Source: Pseudomaricurvus albidus (GTDB taxonomy: Bacteria; Pseudomonadota; Gammaproteobacteria; Pseudomonadales; Cellvibrionaceae). Taken from it: a stretch of DNA of 64,000 nucleotides. The notes under the pieces are model-generated. The model had not been told where the DNA came from and did not search any database. It was given only the letters and a program-made list of their open reading frames with translations. Numbering within the stretch: the first letter of the stretch is position 1; the number at the start of each line of letters is the position of its first letter. The stretch covers positions 186,001 to 250,000 of the forward strand of contig NZ_JAHKRS010000002.1 of the NCBI RefSeq assembly GCF_018863235.1. The letters run 5' to 3'. A program made the position numbers and the translations under genes. This document shows positions 16,914 to 23,620 of this stretch, piece after piece.

Positions 16914-17807
16914 ATGATAACTAATAGGCCTTCACCAGAAGATTTTGAGAAGCAATCAATACAGTATCTCATTCAATCACTTGACCTAATCATTAAAAAT
17001 TCTGAAGGTGAAGAGTTCGTGGATATGGTAGAAGTGGAAATCGATGACTATTGGAAATACCATCAAGGTATTCTTAATAACTCATTAACGCTGCTATTTT
17101 TGAGTTTAGAAAATTATTTAAAGAAAGAAATTTGTACGGTTTCTCCGATGTTACTGGTAGCCGGTGAACCTAAAAAATGGGCTAAGAAAAATTCGGATAG
17201 GAAATTTAGTGAACTATTTATTCACCCATTCGACGATCTACTTGTTCTGTATACGGAATTAGGCTTAGGAAACATAACGGAGCAAACCGCATCAAAACTC
17301 GAAGAGTTTCGGTTAAAAAGGAATCAGATAACACATGGCGTTCTTGAAGAACACATTACTCCTGAGTATATATTAGAGAGCTTCTATATCTTCATGGCCC
17401 ATATTTGGGGGCATAGACAATGGTGGGATCAGCTCAAGAAACATATTTATAACGAACCTCTGTTTGGTATTTACGATACAGATCATGAGAAAGCGAGTGT
17501 AACGACATATATAGATTTCCTAGTATCTTACTTGGGTAAGTCGAAGACAGGGGAAATTCTAGGAGTTGACTTAAAGCAGCGTAACTATTTTTGCCCGTCT
17601 TGCCATTACTGGTTAAATCATGAATACGAAGTAACGGACTCAAAATATGCCGTACTAAAGCCCAATAGCTCTTCCTCTACAAATCTATACTGCGTGATTT
17701 GCGACTCGAATTACACAGTATTTAGAAAAAAATGCGAGGAGGAAGGCTGTAAAGGAAATGTTATCGGTGAAGGCTATTGTTTGACATGTTTCGCCGAACA
17801 AAGCTAA
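16914..17807 (+). CDS. Cassette 8: HEPN-like protein with C-terminal zinc ribbons (297 aa)
   Basis: The largest single-gene cassette. The N-terminal helical domain carries EFRLKRNQITHG at about residues 131-142, the Rx4-6H (RNxxxH) signature of HEPN ribonucleases and defence toxins. The C-terminal part has four Cys pairs (CPSCHYW, CVICDSN, CEEEGC, CLTCF), which suggests two zinc ribbons. I chose ATG 16914; an upstream ATG at 16881 lies inside attC 7. No partner antitoxin (MNT) is in the cassette. The RNase role is inferred from the motif only. Confidence 0.6.
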   Translation: MITNRPSPEDFEKQSIQYLIQSLDLIIKNSEGEEFVDMVEVEIDDYWKYHQGILNNSLTLLFLSLENYLKKEICTVSPMLLVAGEPKKWAKKNSDRKFSELFIHPFDDLLVLYTELGLGNITEQTASKLEEFRLKRNQITHGVLEEHITPEYILESFYIFMAHIWGHRQWWDQLKKHIYNEPLFGIYDTDHEKASVTTYIDFLVSYLGKSKTGEILGVDLKQRNYFCPSCHYWLNHEYEVTDSKYAVLKPNSSSSTNLYCVICDSNYTVFRKKCEEEGCKGNVIGEGYCLTCFAEQS

Positions 17808-17809
17808 GA

Positions 17810-17905
17810 AGATAACAATACGCTGTAGCAATGCAGCCCTAAAAACTACCGCTTCGCGGCGGGCTGTGGACTCGCATTCGCTCGCCGCTAAGCTCTGCGT
17901 TAGTG
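17810..17905 (+). repeat. attC site 8
   Basis: R'' AGATAAC at 17810-17816 and R' GTTAGTG at 17899-17905, 96 bp. R'' complements the opening core GTTATCT. Arms GCAATGCAGCCC/GGGCTGTGG and CTTCGCGGCGGG pair. Confidence 0.9.
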
Positions 17906-17919
17906 CTACAGGTACACCT

Positions 17920-18420
17920 ATGCATCGAACTATGACTACAATTTTATTGCTTTTAACTAGTAACTTCTGCTTAAGTGCGCCGAGCATGTTAGATATTAAT
18001 ATTGGTGAAAGCTTTCCAGTTAAAATAACCTCGCGAAGTAATGATGAAGGGAATCAAAGGCCGACGATTCAGTTTAAGGTACCAAATTCAGATATGTCGG
18101 CGGAGCTATTTTCAGAGTACGAGGTAGTTATAAATAGAAAGACTTCAGAGATTGCTGTTATTACCGGGCGTCGCGTTTACAAAACATTGCCTGAATGCGA
18201 GGAAGGTAAAAATATCGCGCTTAACTGGCTAAAAAAAGCTATCTCCAATGCACAATATTCTGAATCAGAGAATATATATAGCTCAAATGAAAATAACGTT
18301 TTCGGCAGTCTCTATTGCGCATTTCACGATGAAAGCCCATTTCCAACCCTAGAGTTCCAATTTAGGGGTAAAAAACAAGACAGGGAGCTAGAATCGGCAT
18401 GGGAATCATATTTCAATTAA
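17920..18420 (+). CDS. Cassette 9: exported hypothetical protein (166 aa)
   Basis: ATG 17920 (or 17932) opens a signal peptide (MTTILLLLTSNFCLSAPSML). The mature region is beta-rich with a conserved-looking TLPECEEGKNIALNWLKKAI helix and FGSLYCAFHDESPFPTLEFQ near the end; two Cys could pair. No homologue recognised. Codon use is AT-rich like other cassettes. Confidence 0.55.
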   Translation: MHRTMTTILLLLTSNFCLSAPSMLDINIGESFPVKITSRSNDEGNQRPTIQFKVPNSDMSAELFSEYEVVINRKTSEIAVITGRRVYKTLPECEEGKNIALNWLKKAISNAQYSESENIYSSNENNVFGSLYCAFHDESPFPTLEFQFRGKKQDRELESAWESYFN

Positions 18421-18423
18421 AAG

Positions 18424-18517
18424 CACTAACAAAGCAATCTAGCGGACCCAAGCAAGCAATGGCCTTGAAAAGCAGGCCATTAAACGCTTTCTGGGTCCGC
18501 TAATTGCGGCGTTATAG
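18424..18517 (+). repeat. attC site 9
   Basis: R'' CACTAAC at 18424-18430 and R' GTTATAG at 18511-18517. Long arms TAGCGGACCCA.../TGGGTCCGCTA and ATGGCCT...AGGCCAT pair almost perfectly. R'' complements the opening core GTTAGTG. Confidence 0.92.
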
Positions 18518-18520
18518 CTT

Positions 18521-18919
18521 ATGACAAAGAATATCGTACTATTTCTGCTAATCCTGCTTGCCGTGTTGGTTCTTTCTACTTTCCATGCGGCAATATCTAA
18601 TGCTCTGGGTTTTTCTGAAATCTACGATAGGTATCCGTATTATATTGGCCTTACAAAAGGTTTTTTGCTTTTCCATTTAGCACAAATGATCTTGTTTTTT
18701 CCGGTTTACGATTATCGAAAATTGCTAAAGTTAAACCTCATACTATTTATATTTCTGCAAATATCTATGGCATCCGTAAACAGTTACTTCAAATCAGATA
18801 GCTATGAAAATGGCGGTACGGTTGTGGGCTTAATGGTTATTATTGCAATTCTGTCGTATGGGTGCTTCTCCGTCGCATGCCACTTTATTTATCGCAATAA
18901 AACCAAACAACTTACGTAG
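18521..18919 (+). CDS. Cassette 10: four-helix membrane protein (132 aa)
   Basis: Begins only a few bases after the attC core (ATG 18521). Four hydrophobic segments: IVLFLLILLAVLVLSTFHAA, FLLFHLAQMILFFPVYDY, LNLILFIFLQISMASV and GLMVIIAILSYGCFSVACHF. The arrangement resembles small EamA/VanZ-like four-helix proteins, but no specific family is clear. Confidence 0.55.
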   Translation: MTKNIVLFLLILLAVLVLSTFHAAISNALGFSEIYDRYPYYIGLTKGFLLFHLAQMILFFPVYDYRKLLKLNLILFIFLQISMASVNSYFKSDSYENGGTVVGLMVIIAILSYGCFSVACHFIYRNKTKQLT

Positions 18920-18933
18920 GGCTAAGCAATGGG

Positions 18934-19032
18934 CTATAACAAAATGGTCAAGTGCACTCCGGCCGCAAAAGGCGCGGCCTGCGCGGGACAACCTACACTA
19001 CGTTTCGGTTGCCCCTTACCACGGCGTTATGT
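18934..19032 (+). repeat. attC site 10
   Basis: R'' CTATAAC at 18934-18940 and R' GTTATGT at 19026-19032, 99 bp. Shares CCTACACT-n-CGTTTCGG-nn-GCCCCT with attC site 2. R'' complements the opening core GTTATAG. Confidence 0.9.
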
Positions 19033-19042
19033 TTCTTGAGAT

Positions 19043-19402
19043 ATGTACGAATTACCGAATGAATCACATTTAAAGGAGCTGATTGGCCAAGAAGTAAATC
19101 TTGTGTCGGTTGGCCCCTATGATGCTCAAATTGCCTTCGAAAAAGGAGTAGTGATTCAATCTCTACACAAACTAGAGGGTGAGGTAAATGGAATTAAATC
19201 GCTGTGGTTCGATGGTGAGTGGGTAAGCACTAAAGACGTTATCCACGTACCTAAGAAAGAGGTAACTGACATCAGAAATGAAAATCAACTGGTGCTAAAA
19301 ATTACTTTAACAGGCGGTGTGGCTCTCTACATACACACAGAGGTCTCGCAATACGAGAGCATCAATATTACTCGTAGCGATGGCACACTTGAGGTTATAT
19401 GA
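19043..19402 (+). CDS. Cassette 11: hypothetical soluble protein (119 aa)
   Basis: No signal or membrane segment. The pattern LIGQEVNLVSVGPYDAQIAF and EKGVVIQSLHKLEGEV, then KITLTGGVALYIHTE, looks like a small beta-rich domain of the kind found in immunity-type families such as DUF6188; this is only a resemblance. ATG 19043 lies ten bases after the core. Confidence 0.5.
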   Translation: MYELPNESHLKELIGQEVNLVSVGPYDAQIAFEKGVVIQSLHKLEGEVNGIKSLWFDGEWVSTKDVIHVPKKEVTDIRNENQLVLKITLTGGVALYIHTEVSQYESINITRSDGTLEVI

Positions 19403-19414
19403 GCAAGCACCAAA

Positions 19415-19496
19415 ACATAACAAGGCCAGGCACAATCGCCCCTTCGAGGCTGGACCTCCGCACTGCGTGCTCCGGCCTGTGCTGGCGGCGTTAAGT
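19415..19496 (+). repeat. attC site 11
   Basis: R'' ACATAAC at 19415-19421 and R' GTTAAGT at 19490-19496. Arms GGCCAGGCACAATCGCC and GGCCTGTGCTGGC pair. R'' complements the opening core GTTATGT. Confidence 0.92.
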
Positions 19497-19515
19497 TTCT
19501 TTATCGAGATCGAGC

Positions 19516-20109
19516 ATGGATGAAAAAGTTAAAGCATCATGGGAGCGAGCCCTTCATCCTGAGACGCTTAAGACAAATATAATTACCGCCTCTATATTTT
19601 CGATGGCCTTCGAAATGCTCAAGGGCAGTATTGTTGAAAAAATCGAAGGTTTTTTTACAAGTAGCTTTGATAAAAATGGGAGGGTTGTTAGCCCTGAATA
19701 TAAAAAAAAGGTGCTTAGCCTAAACAGAAGCCCTCTCTATGCATCAATGAAATGGCTACAAGATATGGGCGCTATTGATAATGAAGATTTAGAGGCATTC
19801 GAACACATCAAAAGGTGTCGCAACACCTTGGCTCATGAAATGCTTACGTTTGCATCGTCAGGTGTAGATTTTGATGTCGCAGAAGCCTTTGAAGAAATGG
19901 TCGGTCTACTGAGAAAAATAGAAATTTGGTGGTTTGAAAACTTAGAAATGGCGATAGACCCCGAAGCTTACCCCGAAGATCTAGACTTAGAGCAGGTAAC
20001 ACCTGGCCCCGTCTGGAGTCTTCAAATGCTGATTGATGTTGCGCTAGGGTCAGAGGAAGAGGCACGAAAGTATTATGACCACTTTGCCGCAAATGCAGAC
20101 AAAACTTAA
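19516..20109 (+). CDS. Cassette 12: HEPN-like helical protein (197 aa)
   Basis: All-helical soluble protein. The segment LEAFEHIKRCRNTLAHEM (about residues 93-110) has the RNxxxH HEPN signature, preceded by a helix with MKWLQDMGAIDNED. This is the second HEPN-type gene in the array and is not similar in the rest of its sequence to cassette 8. It may be an RNase-type toxin or an antiviral/abortive protein. No antitoxin ORF shares the cassette. Assignment rests on the motif and helix pattern. Confidence 0.55.
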   Translation: MDEKVKASWERALHPETLKTNIITASIFSMAFEMLKGSIVEKIEGFFTSSFDKNGRVVSPEYKKKVLSLNRSPLYASMKWLQDMGAIDNEDLEAFEHIKRCRNTLAHEMLTFASSGVDFDVAEAFEEMVGLLRKIEIWWFENLEMAIDPEAYPEDLDLEQVTPGPVWSLQMLIDVALGSEEEARKYYDHFAANADKT

Positions 20110-20175
20110 CAAGCGCATTTTGCCGGACTGGTTTTCCGCTGCGCTCCAAACCAGCCGCAAATGCGGGCGTTAAAT
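20104..20175 (+). repeat. attC site 12
   Basis: R'' ACTTAAC at 20104-20110 and R' GTTAAAT at 20169-20175, 72 bp, arms GCGCATTTTGC/GCAAATGCG and GGACTGGTTT/AAACCAGCC. R'' complements the opening core GTTAAGT. Confidence 0.92.
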
Positions 20176-20190
20176 TCCTCGATGACCATA

Positions 20191-20240
20191 TTGCCAGTCG
20201 GGCATCAGTGATATATGATTCATATACATATCGTATATCA
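20191..20240 (+). promoter_or_regulatory. Cassette-borne promoter and palindromic operator of the parD-like/map pair
   Basis: TTGCCA at 20191-20196 and TATGAT at 20214-20219 are spaced by 17 bp, a near-ideal sigma-70 promoter. Overlapping its -10 is an inverted repeat TGATATA (20209-20215) ... TATATCA (20234-20240), the layout of an autoregulated antitoxin operator. It lies ten bases upstream of the antitoxin ATG. Confidence 0.7.
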
Positions 20241-20250
20241 AAGGGTTGCT

Positions 20251-20457
20251 ATGGGAATTGTTAAGATTGACGACGAACTACATGGGGAGATTCGCAAGGC
20301 GAGTTCAGTTATGGTTCGCTCTATCAATGCTCAGGCTGAGTATTGGATAAAGGTTGGCATGCTCGCCGAGGCGAACCCCAGTATGTCTTTTACTGACATC
20401 ATGCGCGATCAAATGAAGCTGGCCGAAGTTGATATAAGGAAGGCTGTCGGTGGCTAG
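20251..20457 (+). CDS. Cassette 13a: ParD-like antitoxin (68 aa)
   Basis: Small DNA-binding-type protein starting MGIVKIDDELHGEIRKASSV, then MVRSINAQAEYWIKVGMLAE. This is the ribbon-helix-helix pattern of the ParD-like family. It probably binds the palindrome overlapping its promoter. ATG 20251 is preferred over an upstream in-frame start at 20215 because the longer version begins inside the operator. Its stop overlaps the start of the following map gene by 8 nt, so the pair is translationally coupled. Confidence 0.75.
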   Translation: MGIVKIDDELHGEIRKASSVMVRSINAQAEYWIKVGMLAEANPSMSFTDIMRDQMKLAEVDIRKAVGG

Positions 20458-21223
20458 CGTAAAACTGAAAAGTGCTGAAGAATTGAGCGTAATGCGGGAG
20501 TCCGGTCGGCTTCTGGCGACTGTTTTTGAGCACCTTGACGGCTTTATTGATGTTGGGGTCTCAACGATGGAGATCAATGATTTGGCGGACAGGTATATCA
20601 CCGATCAGCTGCGTGCTCGTCCAGCGAGTAAAGGTCAGTACGGGTATCAGTATGCTTTGAATAGCTCTGTAAATCGCGTTGTATGCCACGGTGTACCTTC
20701 AACCACTCAGAAGCTGAAATCCGGTGATATTATCAACGTTGATATCACGTTGGAGCAGGGCGGATTTATCGCTGACTCCAGCAAAATGTACATGATCGGT
20801 GACGTGACTCACACAGCCAAGCGGTTGGTCGATAAAACCTATGAGGCAATGTGGGAAGGGATACGGACTGTAAAGCCCGGCGCGACCCTTGGCGATATTG
20901 GTCACGCCGTTCAGAGCCACGCCCAGAAACACGGCTATTCTGTTGTTCGCGAATATTGTGGGCATGGAATTGGGCGAGAAATGCATGAGGAGCCACAGGT
21001 TCTGCATTATGGCCAGGCAGGTAAAGGTTTAGCTCTACAAGAAGGGATGGTGTTTACCATAGAGCCCATGATTAATGAGGGAAAGGCCAAAGTTAAGTTG
21101 AAGAAAGATGGGTGGACCGTTGTCACCAGCGATAAGAAATTATCTGCTCAGTGGGAGCATACAATCGCGGTTACCTCCGATGGTTACGAGGTTCTGACGC
21201 TCAGAGCCGAAGAGCGAATTTAA
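20450..21223 (+). CDS. map: Cassette 13b: type I methionine aminopeptidase (257 aa)
   Basis: Removes N-terminal methionine from new proteins. All five metal ligands of the family are present: Asp in INVDITLEQGG, Asp in IADSSKMYM, His in YCGHGIGREMHEEP, Glu in FTIEPMINEG and Glu in SAQWEHTIAV. Start GTG 20450 overlaps the ParD-like gene. A housekeeping map sits normally next to rpsB; this one is carried on a cassette with a ParD-like partner and its own promoter. It may therefore serve a stabilisation (toxin-antitoxin-like) or resistance-like role. Activity itself looks intact. Confidence 0.9.
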   Translation: MASVKLKSAEELSVMRESGRLLATVFEHLDGFIDVGVSTMEINDLADRYITDQLRARPASKGQYGYQYALNSSVNRVVCHGVPSTTQKLKSGDIINVDITLEQGGFIADSSKMYMIGDVTHTAKRLVDKTYEAMWEGIRTVKPGATLGDIGHAVQSHAQKHGYSVVREYCGHGIGREMHEEPQVLHYGQAGKGLALQEGMVFTIEPMINEGKAKVKLKKDGWTVVTSDKKLSAQWEHTIAVTSDGYEVLTLRAEERI

Positions 21224-21300
21224 CAATTGCAGGCACAGCGACGGCTTTCTCGTGCGGCTTCCCCTTCACTGCAAAGCCGCGCGTGCTGCGGGCGTTAGGC
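21218..21300 (+). repeat. attC site 13 (last complete attC)
   Basis: R'' ATTTAAC at 21218-21224 and R' GTTAGGC at 21294-21300, arms GCAGGCACAGCGACGGCTTT and AAAGCCGCGCGTGCTGC. R'' complements the opening core GTTAAAT. The stop of map lies in R''. Confidence 0.92.
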
Positions 21301-21321
21301 AAGCTCCAGTACTGATCAATT

Positions 21322-21774
21322 ATGAATGTTTTAGGGTTTAACATATCAGAAAGTAATGAATCAAATGATCATCAGGTCAGGATTCTTATTGATCGTAAAG
21401 ACTGGCTTGGTGGAAATTATTTGGGTATGGATCCACCAGCTTTATTTTCTCAAGCCGCTTTAATATCGGGAGGAAATGTTGTTGTTGGTAGGTGTAGTTG
21501 CGGTTGCGAAGGGTGTGATGATGTTGTCGTAGACATAGAGATAACTGAGCATTCGGTAATCTGGCGTTCAGATAATGGCCTAATGTTAGAGTTTGTTCTC
21601 AACCAGTATCTGCGTACTATTGAAAAACAGAAGAATGATTATAGCTGGGAAGATCTAAATAGAACTGCTGGGCGCTTGGTAAGTGAAGTCTTTGAAGGTA
21701 AAAGAAATAATAAGGACAGGCACCCTCAAAAAAACACATCAAAAAATCTCCGTACCTTTCATAACGCTCTCTAA
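21322..21774 (+). CDS. Cassette 14: hypothetical protein with altered C-terminus, cassette lacks its attC
   Basis: Soluble protein beginning MNVLGFNISESNESNDHQVR with a Cys-rich turn VVVGRCSCGCEGCDDVVVDI and a helical end (DYSWEDLNRTAGRLVSEVFE). The last 23 residues (NNKDRHPQKNTSKN onward) are read from the first 106-bp repeat, so the native 3' end was lost when the transposase element inserted at about 21705. No GCCTAAC R'' box follows. The protein may still be made. No family assignment. Confidence 0.6.
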   Translation: MNVLGFNISESNESNDHQVRILIDRKDWLGGNYLGMDPPALFSQAALISGGNVVVGRCSCGCEGCDDVVVDIEITEHSVIWRSDNGLMLEFVLNQYLRTIEKQKNDYSWEDLNRTAGRLVSEVFEGKRNNKDRHPQKNTSKNLRTFHNAL

Positions 21775-21919
21775 ATTGTCTTAACGACAAGTGTTCTTGA
21801 CCAAAAAGAACAAAATAATAAGGACAGGCACCCTCAAAAAAAACACATCAAAAAATCTCCGTACCTTTCATGACGCTATCTAAATTGTCTTAACGACAAG
21901 TGATCTTGACCAAAAAGAA
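21705..21919. repeat. Two 106-bp tandem direct repeats with an internal hairpin
   Basis: Copy 1 at 21705-21810 and copy 2 at 21813-21919 differ at only a few positions (a 7 versus 8 A run, TAACGCTCTC versus TGACGCTATC, GTTC versus GATC). Each carries the hairpin TTGTC-TTAAC-GACAA and starts with AAATAATAAGGACAGGCACC. Confidence 0.9.
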
Positions 21920-21993
21920 AATTTCACGTCAAACAAGCGATTTTCAAACAGCAAAATTCCGACGTTCTGGTTGCGAATAAGGTAGTGAGGTTG

Positions 21994-22929
21994 TCAAGCG
22001 GTTTTTCGAAATCGTCGGTGTACGATTTTTTCAAAACATTGACTGTTTACCAACCACTGATCTGGCGGGATGTTCAGTCGGTTAAGAATCGGAGGAAGGT
22101 TTGTGGGGATTGCACCGCGTTTGGTATCCCTGACGGCTCGTCCAGTCCAATCGACCAGTTGCAGGTAGTCGCTGAATGAGTAGGGCAGGCCGTGTTGGTC
22201 GGTGGACTTAATACAACCGTCAAACCGCAGCAGGGGTTTGAGGGGTACATCAAAGTCATTGGTCAGGCATTGATCTTTGATGGCATCAGCAAGGTTAAAT
22301 GTTGGGTTTATACGTTCTTGAAGGCTGGTGTGATCAGATGTCTCCGGTGTTTTCGCCATGCCAGCCCGGATGGGATTCAAATCCACATAAGCCATGCAGG
22401 AGATTAGTGCTTCTTCTGTGAGTAAAGCCTGGGACTTAAAGCGCGACTCCCAAAAGTGTCCGGTACAGTTGTCTTCGGCGTTGGCCATACGAGCGATGGG
22501 TTCATTGAGACACTTCATGAACCAGCTCAAGTCTTGCAATCGCTGACGCCAGACATTGATGATGTCTGAGACAGTCTCTTTTTCTGCAAGGCTTAAGATT
22601 TCACCGTTGCGATAGCGGGAAATAATCAGTGGGCCCTTGTGCAGTGTTAACCAGCGTTCCAGAACTTGGTGTTCTGACCAATCTTTGGAGGAATCGAGCT
22701 TGACGACCAGATGATAGTGATTACTCATCACGGCATATCCACAAATATCAATTGCAAAGAGTGAGCTGAGCAAGCGAATACGATTTTCGAGCCATTGTCG
22801 CCGGTGTTCATAGCAGTGTCCGGTGACGGAGTCGGTGCCGCAAAGAAAGGCTCGCCTCACGCAACGTGAAACACAATGGTAATAGGGTGTGTCCGAAGGG
22901 GAAATTAGTTGGTTGCGGGGTTGTGTCAT
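21994..22929 (-). CDS. REP-associated tyrosine transposase, Y1/HUH family (311 aa)
   Basis: Single-strand DNA transposase or REP-processing enzyme. The start reads MTQPRNQLISPSDTPYYHCV. The HUH metal motif is in AVMSNHYHLVVKLD. Other family hallmarks are FMKCLNEPIARMANAEDNCT, GHFWESRFKSQALL and CMAYVDLNPIRAGMA, which carries the likely catalytic Tyr. The C-terminus has LQLVDWTGRAVRDTKRGAIP, typical of the marine gammaproteobacterial group. No frameshift is seen, so it may be active. It interrupts the 3' end of the cassette array. Confidence 0.92.
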   Translation of the reverse strand: MTQPRNQLISPSDTPYYHCVSRCVRRAFLCGTDSVTGHCYEHRRQWLENRIRLLSSLFAIDICGYAVMSNHYHLVVKLDSSKDWSEHQVLERWLTLHKGPLIISRYRNGEILSLAEKETVSDIINVWRQRLQDLSWFMKCLNEPIARMANAEDNCTGHFWESRFKSQALLTEEALISCMAYVDLNPIRAGMAKTPETSDHTSLQERINPTFNLADAIKDQCLTNDFDVPLKPLLRFDGCIKSTDQHGLPYSFSDYLQLVDWTGRAVRDTKRGAIPTNLPPILNRLNIPPDQWLVNSQCFEKIVHRRFRKTA

Positions 22930-23065
22930 CGCAGAATTGAAAATTTATTAACGTTGACCGTGATGAAACTACAGGTGTTGGCTGGCTGCAATGGTCAGTG
23001 GGAAATTATCTGGGATGCTGTATGAAGTTTTGGCCAGGCTTCAGTCTAACGTAGGAAAACAATGG

Positions 23066-23112
23066 TAAATAAGGGCAGGAACTTTAAAAATTTAAAGTCC
23101 TGCCTTACTTAT
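23066..23112. repeat. Palindromic right end of the transposase element (or terminator)
   Basis: AAGGGCAGGAACTTTAAA and TTTAAAGTCCTGCCTTA form a long imperfect hairpin. The left arm resembles the AAGGACAGGCACC of the tandem repeats at the other end. Confidence 0.65.
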
Positions 23113-23182
23113 GTTTCTGTATCGCGTTCTATTGCATTGACATGATCGGCATGGCTCAGGTCGCAATGGATCAGCCTGTCTT

Positions 23183-23425
23183 TTACAAGCACGGGGTTTC
23201 ATTCTCGATACAGTTTTTGTCTTTCTTTGAACAGGTGTTGATATCTAGGATGTACCAAAAATAGCATCTGGAAAAAACACCATTTAAAACGAGCATCAAG
23301 GATATTACCAGTACAAACCACTCTATCCCGTTTAGGTCGGGCTGGATCGCTGCCCAGGCAGCCAGAATGACACCGAACAAAACACGAAAAATTCTTTCAA
23401 TGTTTCCAATATTTTTTTCAATCAT
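23183..23425 (-). CDS. DUF2892 inner membrane protein (80 aa)
   Basis: Small two-helix membrane protein. It starts at ATG 23425 with a strong AAGGAGGAACG ribosome-binding site: MIEKNIGNIERIFRVLFGVI is the classic DUF2892 start, then a second helix WFVLVISLMLVLNGVFSRCY. The C-terminal tail is Cys-rich (TCSKKDKNCIENETPCL), which is unusual and could bind metal or sulfur species. DUF2892 domains are often linked to rhodanese and sulfide metabolism, but there is no such neighbour here. Confidence 0.85.
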   Translation of the reverse strand: MIEKNIGNIERIFRVLFGVILAAWAAIQPDLNGIEWFVLVISLMLVLNGVFSRCYFWYILDINTCSKKDKNCIENETPCL

Positions 23426-23620
23426 AGCGTTCCTCCTTAATTTCCATTGTTTACGTATGGCTGGAGTCCTTGGATCTTCAATCACACAATATTTTAATGA
23501 TTAAGGGGTTTTGGCTTGAGGGCTGTTTGATGTAAAACCGCAGTTTGCGCAGGCACAGCCCTAAGTTTTATTTTTAATTATCGTCGATTCTGGTTTGTTG
23601 ACCGGGGTTAAAAAACTGAT

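Larger units (their letters stand above)
21705..23112. mobile_element. REP-associated tyrosine transposase element terminating the cassette array
   Basis: A 1.4-kb unit: two tandem repeats at the left, a Y1 transposase on the minus strand, and a palindromic right end. TAAGGACAGGCACC occurs in both left repeats (21711-21724, 21819-21832), and TAAGGGCAGGAAC with its inverted copy is at 23070-23105. The limits are inferred from these repeats; target-site changes cannot be seen without an empty site. Confidence 0.65.

Noticed and set aside
13482-21300. CRISPR array explanation for the regularly recurring GCGTTA/TAACAA motifs
   Set aside because: The repeats are 64-113 bp imperfect palindromes that separate whole genes of varying length, not short identical repeats with uniform spacers; attC sites explain every one.
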